Shown: one piece after another, positions 25,366-34,768 of the stretch
How positions within the stretch are numbered: the stretch's first letter is position 1
Layout of the letters: the number at the start of each line of letters is the position of its first letter
NCBI GenBank assembly: GCA_905182335.1
Contig: CAJJBE010000002.1
Location: forward strand, 349,501-413,500
Origin: Flavobacteriales bacterium UBA4466
GTDB lineage: Bacteria > Bacteroidota > Bacteroidia > Flavobacteriales_D > Crocinitomicaceae
Direction: 5' to 3'
Length of the DNA: 64,000 bases
Program-made: the position numbers and the translations under genes
Notes under the pieces: model-generated
What the model saw: the letters and a program-made list of their open reading frames with translations, nothing else
Databases searched by the model: none
What the model was told of the DNA's origin: nothing

Positions 25366-27225
25366 ATGAAAATGAAAACACTCACAATTGCACTTTTTTT
25401 TACCTCATATTTTGTAATGTCTCAGAAATCTGATATGCCCCAAGGAATGAGTCATAAACACATTGAAACCAATAGTAATGGACAGCAGGTAACAACTTTT
25501 CAACCATCTGCTTTTTTGCACACTTCGCCAGCTAGAGAATGGCCACAATTAGAAGATTCTAAGATCCCCTCGGCAGATAAACTAAAAATACGAAATAACT
25601 TTGAACGTGATGGTTATCTAGAAGCACAAGCTCAAATTGAAACTGATCCAGTTGTTCAAACAGTTGTTGGAACAAAATCGAATAGGGCCCCAATTGTTAA
25701 TAAAAATGGGTTGAGTGGATCTGGATTACCACCAGACCCAACTGGAGCAGCTGGGCCTAATCATTATGTTCAAGCTGTAAATACAAGTGTTCGCTGTTGG
25801 ACAAATACAGGAAGTGTTGTTCCTGGAGGTACATTTAGCTTAAGCTCACTGTGGTCTGGAAGTGATAATGCAGGTGATCCAATTGTAATGTATGATAGAC
25901 ACGCTGATCGCTGGTTTATTTCTCAGTTTAATCAGAGTCCAAATAGAATATTAATCGCTGTGTCTGAAACAGGCGACCCAACAGGTGCTTATTATGCTTA
26001 CAGTTATACATTCTCACAGTTCCCGGACTATCCAAAGTATTCAATTTGGTGGGATGGTTATTATATGACATCAAACTCTACTCATACAGCTGTTGTTTTT
26101 GAAAGAGACAAAATGTTAGCTGGAGACCCAACTGCTCAAATGGTATCATTGAGCTTACCTAGCTTAGGTTCAGGTGGTTTTAGAAGCCCTCTTCCAGCTG
26201 ATTCTGATGGTTCTTTGCCTCCAAGTGGAACACCATGTTACTTTTTTAATCTAGAGGACAATGCATTTAATGGTGTTTCTCAAGATCAAATTGAGATTTA
26301 CGAAATGAATACAAATTGGACAAATACTGGAAACACTTCTGTTTCAAGTTCACAGCAGTTATCAGTTCCTTCTTTTGATGCAGTATTTACGGGTGGATTT
26401 GCAAATATTTCACAACCCGGCACATCACAAAGAATTGATGCTATTCAAGGGGTTTTAATGTATCGTGCTCAACACATGCGTTGGACAGGTTATAATACAA
26501 TTGTATTGTCTCATGCTGTTGATATGGGAGGCAATAGGTCTGCGGTTCGTTGGTATGAGCTAAGAGACGCAAACGACGGTAATTGGTCGGTTTATCAAGC
26601 AGGAACATATGACCCAACGAACGATAGTCGTTTTATGAGCAGCGCTGCCATGGATAACTATGGTAATATTGCACTTGCATATAGTATTTGTAATTCTACA
26701 TCCATTTATCCTGGTATTCGATATACTGGACGTTTGAGTACTGATCCACTAGGACAAATGACATTTGCTGAAGAAACGGCTATTGATGGTGAAGGCTCTC
26801 AAACATTTACTGATCGTTTTGGTGATTATGGGCATATGTCTTTAGATCCGAATGGAGGAACTTTTTGGCATACAGGTGAATATTTAGCAGCTGGTGGAGC
26901 AAGTAGAACTAGATTTTTCTCATTTAGGTTAGCTGGAGATGCTGGTATCGATATCGAGAATCCATATTATACTAACTTAGAAATGAATATTCACCAGTCG
27001 AATGATGATTTAAATATTAATGTTGTTGGTATTTATGGTAATACTTCTGTTGTGATGGAAGTAATTGCAATGAATGGACAAGTTGTTAAGACTTTAGGTT
27101 TAAAACAGCCACAAGACCAAAAAGTGTCAGGTACCATTGATGTTAGTTCTCTAGAAACGGGTATCTATTTCGTAAGAGTAGGTAATACAAGTTTCCAGAC
27201 TACAGAAAAAGTTTTGATCAAATAA
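25366..27225 (+). CDS. Secreted protein of unknown function with T9SS type A sorting domain
   Basis: A 619-residue secreted protein. The signal peptide (MKMKTLTIALFFTSYFVMSQ) is followed by about 500 residues with PPDPTGAAGPNHYVQ, VMYDRHADRWFISQF, PDYPKYSIWWDGYYM and RFGDYGHMSLDPNGGTFWH, a pattern suggesting a beta-propeller-like repeat fold. The tail from about residue 540 is a type A sorting domain with MNGQVVKTL and LETGIYFVRV. I do not recognise a catalytic site. The product is probably surface attached or released. A strong terminator follows directly. Confidence 0.82.
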   Translation: MKMKTLTIALFFTSYFVMSQKSDMPQGMSHKHIETNSNGQQVTTFQPSAFLHTSPAREWPQLEDSKIPSADKLKIRNNFERDGYLEAQAQIETDPVVQTVVGTKSNRAPIVNKNGLSGSGLPPDPTGAAGPNHYVQAVNTSVRCWTNTGSVVPGGTFSLSSLWSGSDNAGDPIVMYDRHADRWFISQFNQSPNRILIAVSETGDPTGAYYAYSYTFSQFPDYPKYSIWWDGYYMTSNSTHTAVVFERDKMLAGDPTAQMVSLSLPSLGSGGFRSPLPADSDGSLPPSGTPCYFFNLEDNAFNGVSQDQIEIYEMNTNWTNTGNTSVSSSQQLSVPSFDAVFTGGFANISQPGTSQRIDAIQGVLMYRAQHMRWTGYNTIVLSHAVDMGGNRSAVRWYELRDANDGNWSVYQAGTYDPTNDSRFMSSAAMDNYGNIALAYSICNSTSIYPGIRYTGRLSTDPLGQMTFAEETAIDGEGSQTFTDRFGDYGHMSLDPNGGTFWHTGEYLAAGGASRTRFFSFRLAGDAGIDIENPYYTNLEMNIHQSNDDLNINVVGIYGNTSVVMEVIAMNGQVVKTLGLKQPQDQKVSGTIDVSSLETGIYFVRVGNTSFQTTEKVLIK

Positions 27226-27243
27226 GGTTAAGGATTATAAATT

Positions 27244-27277
27244 AAAAAAGTCAACTTCATTTGAAGTTGACTTTTTT
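27244..27277. terminator. Terminator after the T9SS protein gene
   Basis: Perfect 16-bp arms (AAAAAAGTCAACTTCA and its complement) with a 2-nt centre, flanked by T-runs on both strands. Confidence 0.85.
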
Positions 27278-27408
27278 GTGCTTCATGTTTTATCTCTGCA
27301 ATTATTTTTTTGATTAAATTGACTGGTGACACACCATATTCTTAGCTAAAGATATTAGTGGTGTTTTTTATTTCTATCAATATAACTGTTGAATCATAGA
27401 GTCCTTAT

Positions 27409-27567
27409 TTTGTTGAAAAGTGAACAGGGGGTCCTGCTCAAGTTTGAGTTACTATTGATGATAATCTGCACTTAACAGGAAATCAGATCATTACTCATGA
27501 AAATTTATTTTCAGTACTTACATTAATGCAGAATACTTCCACAGACTTTAGTCGATTAAAGAAATAG
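27409..27567 (+). pseudogene. Relic of a decayed gene
   Basis: In one plus-strand frame the segment reads FVEK-stop-TGGPAQV-stop-VTIDDNLHLTGNQIITHEN and continues for about 18 codons to a TAG at 27565. The peptide looks coding-like, but two stops break it and no start is visible. It overlaps the 3' end of the MOSC gene by 20 bp. The remainder of the 322-bp gap between 27226 and 27547 holds only the terminator above and AT-rich sequence. Confidence 0.3.
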
Positions 27568-27988
27568 GATCTCCTATAGAAACTACTCCTTCTGAAATGA
27601 TTTTACAACAAACCCCTCCGCGCCAATTGAAAGTAAGTATTTCTGTTAATCCTTCTAATTGTTCATTCATTCGGTTACACGGTTTTAATTCACCAGTTAT
27701 CTCAAGTTGAACATCACCGATGACTAGTTTTTTTCCTTTTGAGTTTTCTAAATCAAAACCTGAGATAAATAAATTTGCCCTACGGACTGTCCATGGAATT
27801 TTTTCCCCATAAATTTTTGATGTAGTGTTCCAAGATTCTTCCGTTAAAATGGTTACTTGACGTTTACCTTTATTTTTTCCTCGAAAATCGCTTCCTACAC
27901 CATTCGCAAAGGATATTACAGATGTAGAAAGCTCTTCCATCAGAGATCTTGATTTTTTACGTTGAGCAATTGACATTAAATTTCCCAT
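27548..27988 (-). CDS. MOSC domain protein
   Basis: A 146-residue protein with a MOSC fold, the domain found at the C-terminus of molybdenum-cofactor sulfurases. It shows ANGVGSDFRGKNKGKRQVTIL, FISGFDLEN, VIGDVQLEITGELKPCNRMNE and WRGGVCCKIISEGVVSIGDPI. The cysteine in LKPCNRMN is typical of the active site. Such proteins are thought to handle Moco or sulfur carriers in reduction of N-hydroxylated compounds, but the substrate here is unknown. It starts just before the glutathione peroxidase gene ends, spaced 27 bp apart and in the same direction. Confidence 0.87.
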   Translation of the reverse strand: MGNLMSIAQRKKSRSLMEELSTSVISFANGVGSDFRGKNKGKRQVTILTEESWNTTSKIYGEKIPWTVRRANLFISGFDLENSKGKKLVIGDVQLEITGELKPCNRMNEQLEGLTEILTFNWRGGVCCKIISEGVVSIGDPISLID

Positions 27989-28015
27989 GACATAAAAGTA
28001 CGGAATTCAATTCCT

Positions 28016-28492
28016 TTATTTCAAAAGTTTTTGAATATCCTTATTGATCTTATGAGGTTTTGTAGTTGGAGCATATCGCTTGTAAGGATTGCCATCTGCT
28101 GTAATTAAGAATTTCGTAAAATTCCATTTTATATTATTACTAATAAACCCCTTTAATTCACGTTTTAAGTACTTGAATATGGGATGTGTACTTGGACCAT
28201 TCACGTTAATTTTTTCTGTCAATTGAAAAGTGACACCATGATTTACTCTACAATTCTCTTCCATTGAATTATTCGTTTCTGGTTCTTGACCTCCAAATTG
28301 ATTGCATGGGAAGCCTAGTACAACAAGTCCTTTGTCTTTGTATTTCTGATGAAGGTTTTCTAACCCATAGAATTGAGGTGTTAGGCCACATTTTGTAGCT
28401 GTATTAATAATGAGTACAGGCTTGCCTTTGAAGTCACTCATTATTAATTCCCCCCCCTGTGGTGTTTTTACACTTAAGTCGTAAAATGTCAT
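28016..28492 (-). CDS. Glutathione peroxidase-like thiol peroxidase
   Basis: Reduces peroxides using thioredoxin or a low-molecular-weight thiol. The 158-residue protein has the peroxidatic Cys35 in TATKCGLT, the catalytic glutamine in FPCNQFGGQEP (Gln65) and the tryptophan in KWNFTKFLI. It is a cysteine enzyme, not a selenoprotein. Bacterial homologues usually take electrons from thioredoxin. The MOSC gene follows downstream by 27 bp, which suggests a small operon. Confidence 0.93.
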   Translation of the reverse strand: MTFYDLSVKTPQGGELIMSDFKGKPVLIINTATKCGLTPQFYGLENLHQKYKDKGLVVLGFPCNQFGGQEPETNNSMEENCRVNHGVTFQLTEKINVNGPSTHPIFKYLKRELKGFISNNIKWNFTKFLITADGNPYKRYAPTTKPHKINKDIQKLLK

Positions 28493-28694
28493 AGTATGCT
28501 TATGTTTTATTTTTGCGATACTCGCATACGAGTAATATAGCTCTTTTTAATCTTTAGTCAAATAGGTTTTATGATAATTGATAGTACAAGTAAATTATGA
28601 AAATCATAAATAATTAGATGTAAATCAATTTTTTCTATTGATGAGCAATTGAATTTCGCTCTTTTCCTTAACTTGCGCATCAATTAGAAAGTAC

Positions 28695-28967
28695 ATGGCA
28701 CTTACAAACAACGATATTATTAAGAAATTACGTGTAGCTCTTAAGTTAAGAGACGAAGATATCGTTAAGATACTGGCGCTTGTAGATTTTAAAATAACTA
28801 AAAGTGAACTTGGAGCATTCTTCAGAAGTGAAGAGCACCCTAAGTACATGGAGTTACAGGATCAAATATTGAGAAATTTTTTAAATGGGTTAGTCATTCA
28901 TTTAAGAGGACCCAGAGAAGACAAACGTCCGAAACCTACGAATCTGAAGAAGTATTCAGATGATTAG
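28695..28967 (+). CDS. DUF1456 family protein, single-repeat form
   Basis: A 90-residue protein with one copy of the DUF1456 unit: NNDIIKKLRVALKLRDEDIVKIL, then SELGAFFRSEEHPKYMEL and FLNGLVIHLRGPRE. Family members such as E. coli YehS usually carry two such units in about 150 residues, so this appears half length. The C-terminus is a basic tail. The function of the family is not known. Its last 32 bp overlap the 3' end of the convergent flavoprotein gene. Confidence 0.82.
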   Translation: MALTNNDIIKKLRVALKLRDEDIVKILALVDFKITKSELGAFFRSEEHPKYMELQDQILRNFLNGLVIHLRGPREDKRPKPTNLKKYSDD

Positions 28968-30129
28968 CAAGTAATGCACCCATACTGAAACATGCTTGGA
29001 GTAAATATCCTCCAGTCGGTGCATTCCAGTCCAACATTTCGCCAATACAATAATTGGATTCTTTTTTATACAGTTGATAATTTGAATCAATCTCACCCAA
29101 ACACAATCCTCCAGTTGTTGATATAGCTTCATCTAAAGTTGCAGAATCTGTTACTTCCAGCTTAAACTGCTTGATCCAATGCGCAAGCTTTTTGTTAGAT
29201 GTATATTGTTCTTTTGTTAATATTGTTTTAAGTAAGTCAACCTGAACCCTACTCAATTTTAATCCTTTTTTGAGTGTTTCAGTACTATTTTTGAATGTAG
29301 ATTCTTCTAATCTATTAAAGACTTCAGTTTCTGTAAATATAGGTTTGAAGTCGATTTCTAAATACACGCTTTTGCCTTGATCAAGTATCGGTTGTATCTC
29401 AGAACTTAAGGCATATACCGCGTTTCCTTCTATCCCAAATTCAGTAATGACTAATTCTCCTTTTTGTGTTCTTTTACCATAAGAAGCCGCTATATTTTTC
29501 AATGGTTCCCCAGCGTTTCTTTGAATGAAATCTTTTGACAAATTTATTTTATAGGCACAATTTGCAGGAGCGAAGGGGATTGTTTCAATGTTTTGATCAA
29601 TAAATGTGTTTAACCAAGCTCCATCTGAACCTGTAACTTTCCAGGATCCACCACCAAGACAAAATACAATCTTGTCTGCCTTTATTGATTCTTCAGAATC
29701 AAACGTTAGCTCATTATCATTCCAGCCTGTCCATGTTTTGTTAAAAACAAAGTTTATTCCTTTCTCCTTTAACTTATCAATAATAACATTGATTACTTGT
29801 ATTGGTTTAATACCTCCTTCAGGATAAACGCGTTTACTACTTCCAATAAATGTTGGGATTCCTAAATTCTCTAGCCACACTCTTGTGTCATTGTTCGTGA
29901 ATTCACGAAGGGCACCGTCTAAAAATGAGACAGGCGTATACCTGTTGATTAATTGTTCAATATTTTCAGAATGTGTAAGATTAAAACCACCATCTCCGGC
30001 AACTAAAAATTTACGTCCCAATGCTTTGTTTTTTTCGTAAATGGTGACATCGAATTTAGACGTGTCGACAAAAGAAGCAAAAGCCAATGCCGCAGGACCT
30101 CCACCAATAACAGCAATTTCTTTTTTCAT
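28936..30129 (-). CDS. NAD(P)/FAD-dependent oxidoreductase, HI0933/YhiN family
   Basis: A 397-residue flavoprotein of uncertain substrate. It starts with a Rossmann motif (AVIGGGPAALAFAS), followed by YEKNKALGRKFLVAGDGGFNLTHSE, the family's flavin-binding signature. IVFCLGGGSWKVTGSDG and the C-terminal DEAISTTGGLCLGEID and GGYLLQACFSMG are family landmarks. The HI0933 group is related to BaiN-type bile acid reductases, but no function is established for this subgroup. It lies between DUF1456 and the helicase gene on the minus strand. Confidence 0.88.
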   Translation of the reverse strand: MKKEIAVIGGGPAALAFASFVDTSKFDVTIYEKNKALGRKFLVAGDGGFNLTHSENIEQLINRYTPVSFLDGALREFTNNDTRVWLENLGIPTFIGSSKRVYPEGGIKPIQVINVIIDKLKEKGINFVFNKTWTGWNDNELTFDSEESIKADKIVFCLGGGSWKVTGSDGAWLNTFIDQNIETIPFAPANCAYKINLSKDFIQRNAGEPLKNIAASYGKRTQKGELVITEFGIEGNAVYALSSEIQPILDQGKSVYLEIDFKPIFTETEVFNRLEESTFKNSTETLKKGLKLSRVQVDLLKTILTKEQYTSNKKLAHWIKQFKLEVTDSATLDEAISTTGGLCLGEIDSNYQLYKKESNYCIGEMLDWNAPTGGYLLQACFSMGALLANHLNTSSDS

Positions 30130-30201
30130 CTGTAACAGTATTTTTTAGTTTAGTGTTCATCAATTAAGCTTTTATAAACATGGCTAAACATAGTTTTACG
30201 C

Positions 30202-31344
30202 CTAATATCCTTGTAAATTGATAGCATCGCCATCTTCACAATCAACTTGGCACTTCATTTTCTTTTGAATAATCTTAAAATGATGTTGATCTTCAGGAGT
30301 TACTAAAGTAATTGCTTTACCTGTAGCTTCTGCGCGACCAGTTCTACCAATTCGGTGTAAATAATCCTTTGGAGACCTAGGTAATTCGTAATTAATCACA
30401 CAGGCTAAGAATTCAATATCAATACCACGAGATAATAGGTCTGTTGCGACTAAAACGCGCATTTTTCCATCTTTAAAATTACTCAAGGCATCTCTACGTG
30501 CTTTTGAACTTTTTTTACTGTGTGTCGCAACAGCTTGTATACCGTTTTTATTTAGTTTGTCAGCAATGTTATCCGCTTTGAATATGGATGATGCAAAAAC
30601 AAGCACCTGCTGCATGTCTTGATTCTTAATGAGGTAACGTAACAATGGACCTTTTTTCTCTTCGCTTACATTATACGCCAATTGGTCTATTAAATATAGG
30701 TTCGCTTCACCCGATTCAATTTTCACAACTTTGGGATCTTTCAATACGAGCTGAGTAATAGCATCAATGTTTTCGCTAAGCGTTGCAGAAAACAAAAGGT
30801 TTTGACGTTTTTTAGGGAGAAGCTTGAAAATTTCATCCATTTCATCCTTAAACCCAAGATTTAATATTTTGTCGGCTTCGTCTAAAACAAGTGTCTGAAT
30901 CAATGATAAATGAACTGCATTTGATTCTACTAACTCTATTAATCTACCTGGAGTTGCGACAAGTATATTAACACCTCGCATTGCTTTCATTTGAGGGTTT
31001 ATTGACGCTCCACCAAAAACTGCCATTGTTTTAATCGGATTAGGAAGCCCCACAGAAAATATATGAAATACATCTCTAACCTGTATTGCAAGCTCTCGTG
31101 TTGGAACTAGTACTAATACGTTTACATGTCTATTTTGGCTGATTTCAGTAGCTTGAAGATTTGTTAAGATAGGTAGAACAAAACTTGCTGTTTTACCTGA
31201 ACCCGTTCTAGCAATCCCAAGTAAATCTCGTTTTTCAAGAATTGAAGGAATTGCTTCTTTTTGAATTGGGTATGGATTTTCATATTCCTGATTCTTTAAA
31301 ATATTTAGAAGGGCAGGTGCTAAGCCTAAATCTGAAAAGGACAT
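30202..31344 (-). CDS. DEAD-box ATP-dependent RNA helicase (RhlE-like)
   Basis: Unwinds RNA duplexes in ribosome assembly or RNA decay. The 380-residue protein has the Q motif (MSFSDLGLAP), motif I ARTGSGKTASFVLP, LVLVPTRELAIQV, TPGRLIELVE, DEAD in VLDEADKIL, SAT, and HRIGRTGRAEATGKA near the end. It ends soon after the helicase core, without the long basic C-terminal tail of RhlE, DbpA or SrmB proteins. A C-terminal segment with KKMKCQVDCEDG may contribute to RNA contacts. It stands alone. Confidence 0.94.
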   Translation of the reverse strand: MSFSDLGLAPALLNILKNQEYENPYPIQKEAIPSILEKRDLLGIARTGSGKTASFVLPILTNLQATEISQNRHVNVLVLVPTRELAIQVRDVFHIFSVGLPNPIKTMAVFGGASINPQMKAMRGVNILVATPGRLIELVESNAVHLSLIQTLVLDEADKILNLGFKDEMDEIFKLLPKKRQNLLFSATLSENIDAITQLVLKDPKVVKIESGEANLYLIDQLAYNVSEEKKGPLLRYLIKNQDMQQVLVFASSIFKADNIADKLNKNGIQAVATHSKKSSKARRDALSNFKDGKMRVLVATDLLSRGIDIEFLACVINYELPRSPKDYLHRIGRTGRAEATGKAITLVTPEDQHHFKIIQKKMKCQVDCEDGDAINLQGY

Positions 31345-31440
31345 TCAATTATAGTTTCTTGGTGAAAATATTTTCAACGGAGTAAATATACTAGAAATCA
31401 GCAGTTAATTTTTCAGTTAAAAGTTGTTGCAGTAATTAAG

Positions 31441-32361
31441 TTATTGAACAATACCTATTATCATTTTAAAATCACTTTGAAGCGATTCATAATTATTTTC
31501 ATAATCAATATCTTTAACTCTAAAGACATCATATCCATTGTTCCATCCAAAAAATGACTCTATATCTGAAAGGTTATAGGAGTAAATATAAGTTCCATTA
31601 TATTTAGAGAATGAGATTGAAATTTTAGCATTTACTGTATTAACTAACTTCAACTCGAAATTTGATTTTAATCCTGAATCTGATTTGTCTACTTCGTACA
31701 GGCAGGTTATAGTGTTACCATTCGCTAGTTTTATTGAGCAAATGTTTGGTTTTGTGAAAGTTAAATCCTGGATTACAACCTTGACCCTATCATACTTTGA
31801 ATTCTTATAGTTACGGTTGTACCCATAAATAGAATTGAAGTCTAAGTATTCAACATTTTCACCATAGTTGTATCCATCATTGTCACTTAAAGCTAAAGTT
31901 ATTAGTTCCCAACTACCAAGAAGATTGTTTTTAGAAAACTTAGAATTTGGAATGATAATCTTAGGAGATTTAAGTCCAGAAATGAGAAGTTCATTTCTAA
32001 GTTTTTCGGTGGAATCAGTACAAAGGAAAAGTTGTGTTTCTAGTGAATTAACTTTAATGCCACGTTCATCATTTTGAACTCCTAAAGCACTTAGTTTTTC
32101 TGTCAATAAATAGTTACTACTTGTAAGACTCTTTTCTGATTTTTTAAGAACCGCATTTTCATTTTCAGAATCTTTGAGTTTTTTACTTTTCTCTGTGATT
32201 TCTGAAATTAGAAGTTGCTCTGAATTGTATAATGCATCAAGATCAGTTCTTAAGTTTGAAATAGTATCTTGATATTCAAGAATCATCTGTTTTAATTCTT
32301 TTTTGTTTTGTCCAATTGATACCAATGGGAATAGAAATAGAAGGAAAAAATATTTTTTCAT
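31441..32361 (-). CDS. Exported coiled-coil protein of unknown function
   Basis: A 306-residue protein from the ATG at 32361, which opens a signal peptide (MKKYFFLLFLFPLVSIGQ); another ATG at 32379 would add six residues. Residues 20-120 are a coiled coil rich in Glu, Lys and Ser (for example ILEYQDTISNLRTDLDALYN). The C-terminal half is a beta-rich domain with NLLGSWELITLALSDNDGYN and FFGWNNGYDVFRVKDIDY. The first part of that domain resembles small lipocalin-like or DUF domains, but I cannot name one. Confidence 0.7.
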   Translation of the reverse strand: MKKYFFLLFLFPLVSIGQNKKELKQMILEYQDTISNLRTDLDALYNSEQLLISEITEKSKKLKDSENENAVLKKSEKSLTSSNYLLTEKLSALGVQNDERGIKVNSLETQLFLCTDSTEKLRNELLISGLKSPKIIIPNSKFSKNNLLGSWELITLALSDNDGYNYGENVEYLDFNSIYGYNRNYKNSKYDRVKVVIQDLTFTKPNICSIKLANGNTITCLYEVDKSDSGLKSNFELKLVNTVNAKISISFSKYNGTYIYSYNLSDIESFFGWNNGYDVFRVKDIDYENNYESLQSDFKMIIGIVQ

Positions 32362-32494
32362 GCCGTTTATTTTCCCCAAATATAAAAATAATAGTCTTTT
32401 AGTGTAATTTACACTGTGACATTTAAGATATAGACTATTAGTATTTTTTAACTTAAAGCATGATTTTTATTATCTTCACAAAAGAATAAATTCT

Positions 32495-33427
32495 ATGTTA
32501 GAAGTAAAAAATATAAGCAAATCCTTTTTTCGTAAAGAAGCATTAAATGATATTTCTTTGAAAGTGAACAAAGGAGAGATTTTTGGTTTATTAGGCCCTA
32601 ATGGAGCAGGGAAGACTACTTTGATTCGTGTTGTTAACCGAATTGTGCAACAAGACTCTGGCTCTATTCGATTTGATGGTGAGTTGATGACAGAGGTTCA
32701 CTTGGCACAAATGGGTTATCTACCAGAGGAAAGAGGTCTGTATAAAAATATGACGGTTGAAGCGCATGCTGTTTTTCTTGGTAGGTTGAGAGGCCTTTCA
32801 AAAAAGGGTGTACAAGCGAAAATAAATTATTGGTTTGAGCGTTTTGAAATTAACGATTGGCGGAAGAAGCGTGTCGAAGAATTATCAAAGGGGATGGCGC
32901 AAAAAGTTCAGTTCGTCTGTACTGTATTACATGAGCCTAAGTTTTTAATTTTAGACGAACCATTCAGTGGATTTGATCCAATTAATGTGGAGATGATCAA
33001 ACAGGAGTTGATTGAAATGAGAGCAGCAGGAAAAACAATCATGCTCTCTACGCACAATATGAAAAGTGTTGAAGAAATTTGTGATCGTGCGGCATTGATT
33101 CATAATTCGAAGAAAATTGCAGAGGGAACAATTTCTGAATTACAAAGTGAACGTAAAATAGGGTTATATGCAGTTCGCTTCAAAGGAAGTATGATTGCAT
33201 TTGTGAATGCATTATGGACAGGATTTGAAGTGCAAGATAAAGAAGTGCTCGGAGATGATCGTTTTGTTATCCGTATAAAGATGAGAGGTAATAACTCATT
33301 CGAGGATTTACTCAAAGTATTAATCGGACAAGTGAAAATTGAAGCTGCTTGGGAAGTTCTCCCAACAATGGAAGATGTTTTTATTGATTTAGTTCAACCA
33401 AAGATATTAGAGCGACATGAAGAATAG
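32495..33427 (+). CDS. ABC transporter ATP-binding protein (NatA-like)
   Basis: The ATPase of an ABC-2 exporter. The 310-residue protein has Walker A GPNGAGKTT (about residues 35-43), a signature motif ELSKGMAQKVQF, Walker B FLILDEPFSGFDP and the switch histidine in LSTHNM. A C-terminal regulatory extension of about 100 residues follows. It overlaps the permease gene by 11 bp, so the two form one transporter. Its closest pattern is NatA-type sodium or drug exporters, but the substrate is not readable. Confidence 0.93.
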   Translation: MLEVKNISKSFFRKEALNDISLKVNKGEIFGLLGPNGAGKTTLIRVVNRIVQQDSGSIRFDGELMTEVHLAQMGYLPEERGLYKNMTVEAHAVFLGRLRGLSKKGVQAKINYWFERFEINDWRKKRVEELSKGMAQKVQFVCTVLHEPKFLILDEPFSGFDPINVEMIKQELIEMRAAGKTIMLSTHNMKSVEEICDRAALIHNSKKIAEGTISELQSERKIGLYAVRFKGSMIAFVNALWTGFEVQDKEVLGDDRFVIRIKMRGNNSFEDLLKVLIGQVKIEAAWEVLPTMEDVFIDLVQPKILERHEE

Positions 33428-34760
33428 TATGTTAATTGCCATTAGAGAATGGAAAGAACGAATGGGGTCGAGATCTTTTGTCTTGTTTTCAGTACTAGGG
33501 CCATTGATTATTTTAGGTTTGATTTATTTGATGTTCGCTTTTGGTGGGAAGTCTAAGCAGCATTGGAACGTCTTAGTCGCAGATCCTACGGGAATCATGG
33601 GTAACAAAATAATGGCCAGTGAAGATAGATCAATTTCATATGCATTTGCCGATGGATATATTGAAATGGAAGAGTTTGCTAATGCGAAAAAGTATCAGCC
33701 ATATGATGCTCTATTAGAGGTTAACGAAAAAGTACTTTCAAATAAAATGGGATTTGTATTTTTCCGTGAGAAGCCATCTGTTCGAATGCAAACACGTGTG
33801 CAATATCATTTTGAACGTCGATTGGAAGAAGTTATGATAAATGAGTTTACCTCATTGTCCTTATCAGACTTTAGAAAGATAAAGCAACCCTTATCTGTTT
33901 ACTTCAGAGATGTATACGACCCCAATAATCAGTCTTCTGACTTAAGTGGATGGGTTGGTTTTTTTTATGGGACAATCATTTTTACATTTATCTTCTTGTT
34001 TGGAATGACAATCATGCGTTCTGTTTCTAGAGAAAAAAGTAATCGTATTGTTGAGGTTCTCTTGGCTTCTGCTTCACCAAATCAATTGATGATTGGAAAA
34101 ATTATTGGAGTAGGATTTTCTGCATTGGCTCAGTTTCTAATTTGGATAGTTATGATAGGGCTAGGGTTATATTTTATGCGTGAGAATTTGTTCCCAGATA
34201 TTTTAAATGCTGCCAATCTGAATGTTTATGATTTAGCACTTCAGGCTGGAGATCATTCATATCAAGAAACGATGTTTACATCGCGCGAGTACAATCAGTT
34301 TGTTGAATTAATATATAACCGAGTTCAGTTTGTAAATATGACAGCTTTTTTTATCTTATTTTTTATTACGGGCTATATTTTTTATGGAGCTTTATTTGCT
34401 GCTGTTGGCGCTACAATGGGGTCTGAAAGTGATGGTCAACAGTTCATTCTGCCATTAATATTCTTATTATGCTTTGCACTTTATGGAGGGTATTATGTGT
34501 TGAATTATCCAGATAGCCCAATGGCTGACGTTCTACATTATTTACCTTTCACTTCACCCGTTGTAGTCATGGTGAAATTAGCCCAAGGATATTATGTACA
34601 AGGGCATGTTTATGAGATTTACCTCACACTGCTTTTATTGATTATCTCTGCGTTCGCAATGTTAGGAATAGCTTCACGCTTATATAAGAACGGAATATTG
34701 CAATTTGGACATCGTGTTCGTTTGAAACATATTTTTAAATGGTTACAAAATCCTAATTGA
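33417..34760 (+). CDS. ABC-2 type transporter permease (NatB-like)
   Basis: The membrane half of the exporter, 447 residues. It has one N-terminal transmembrane segment after a conserved IREWKERMGSRSFVLF start, a periplasmic loop of roughly 150 residues, and five or six further segments near the C-terminus. The motif MRSVSREKSNRIVEVLLASASPNQLMIGKIIG is the hallmark of NatB-like permeases, where it joins the ATPase. Its stop overlaps an in-frame TTG of the next gene by four bases, suggesting an operon with Ppx/GppA. Confidence 0.92.
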   Translation: MKNSMLIAIREWKERMGSRSFVLFSVLGPLIILGLIYLMFAFGGKSKQHWNVLVADPTGIMGNKIMASEDRSISYAFADGYIEMEEFANAKKYQPYDALLEVNEKVLSNKMGFVFFREKPSVRMQTRVQYHFERRLEEVMINEFTSLSLSDFRKIKQPLSVYFRDVYDPNNQSSDLSGWVGFFYGTIIFTFIFLFGMTIMRSVSREKSNRIVEVLLASASPNQLMIGKIIGVGFSALAQFLIWIVMIGLGLYFMRENLFPDILNAANLNVYDLALQAGDHSYQETMFTSREYNQFVELIYNRVQFVNMTAFFILFFITGYIFYGALFAAVGATMGSESDGQQFILPLIFLLCFALYGGYYVLNYPDSPMADVLHYLPFTSPVVVMVKLAQGYYVQGHVYEIYLTLLLLIISAFAMLGIASRLYKNGILQFGHRVRLKHIFKWLQNPN

Positions 34761-34768
34761 AAAAACCT

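Noticed and set aside
28016-28492. Selenocysteine glutathione peroxidase
   Set aside because: The active-site residue is encoded as an ordinary Cys codon (Cys35) and the frame has no internal TGA.
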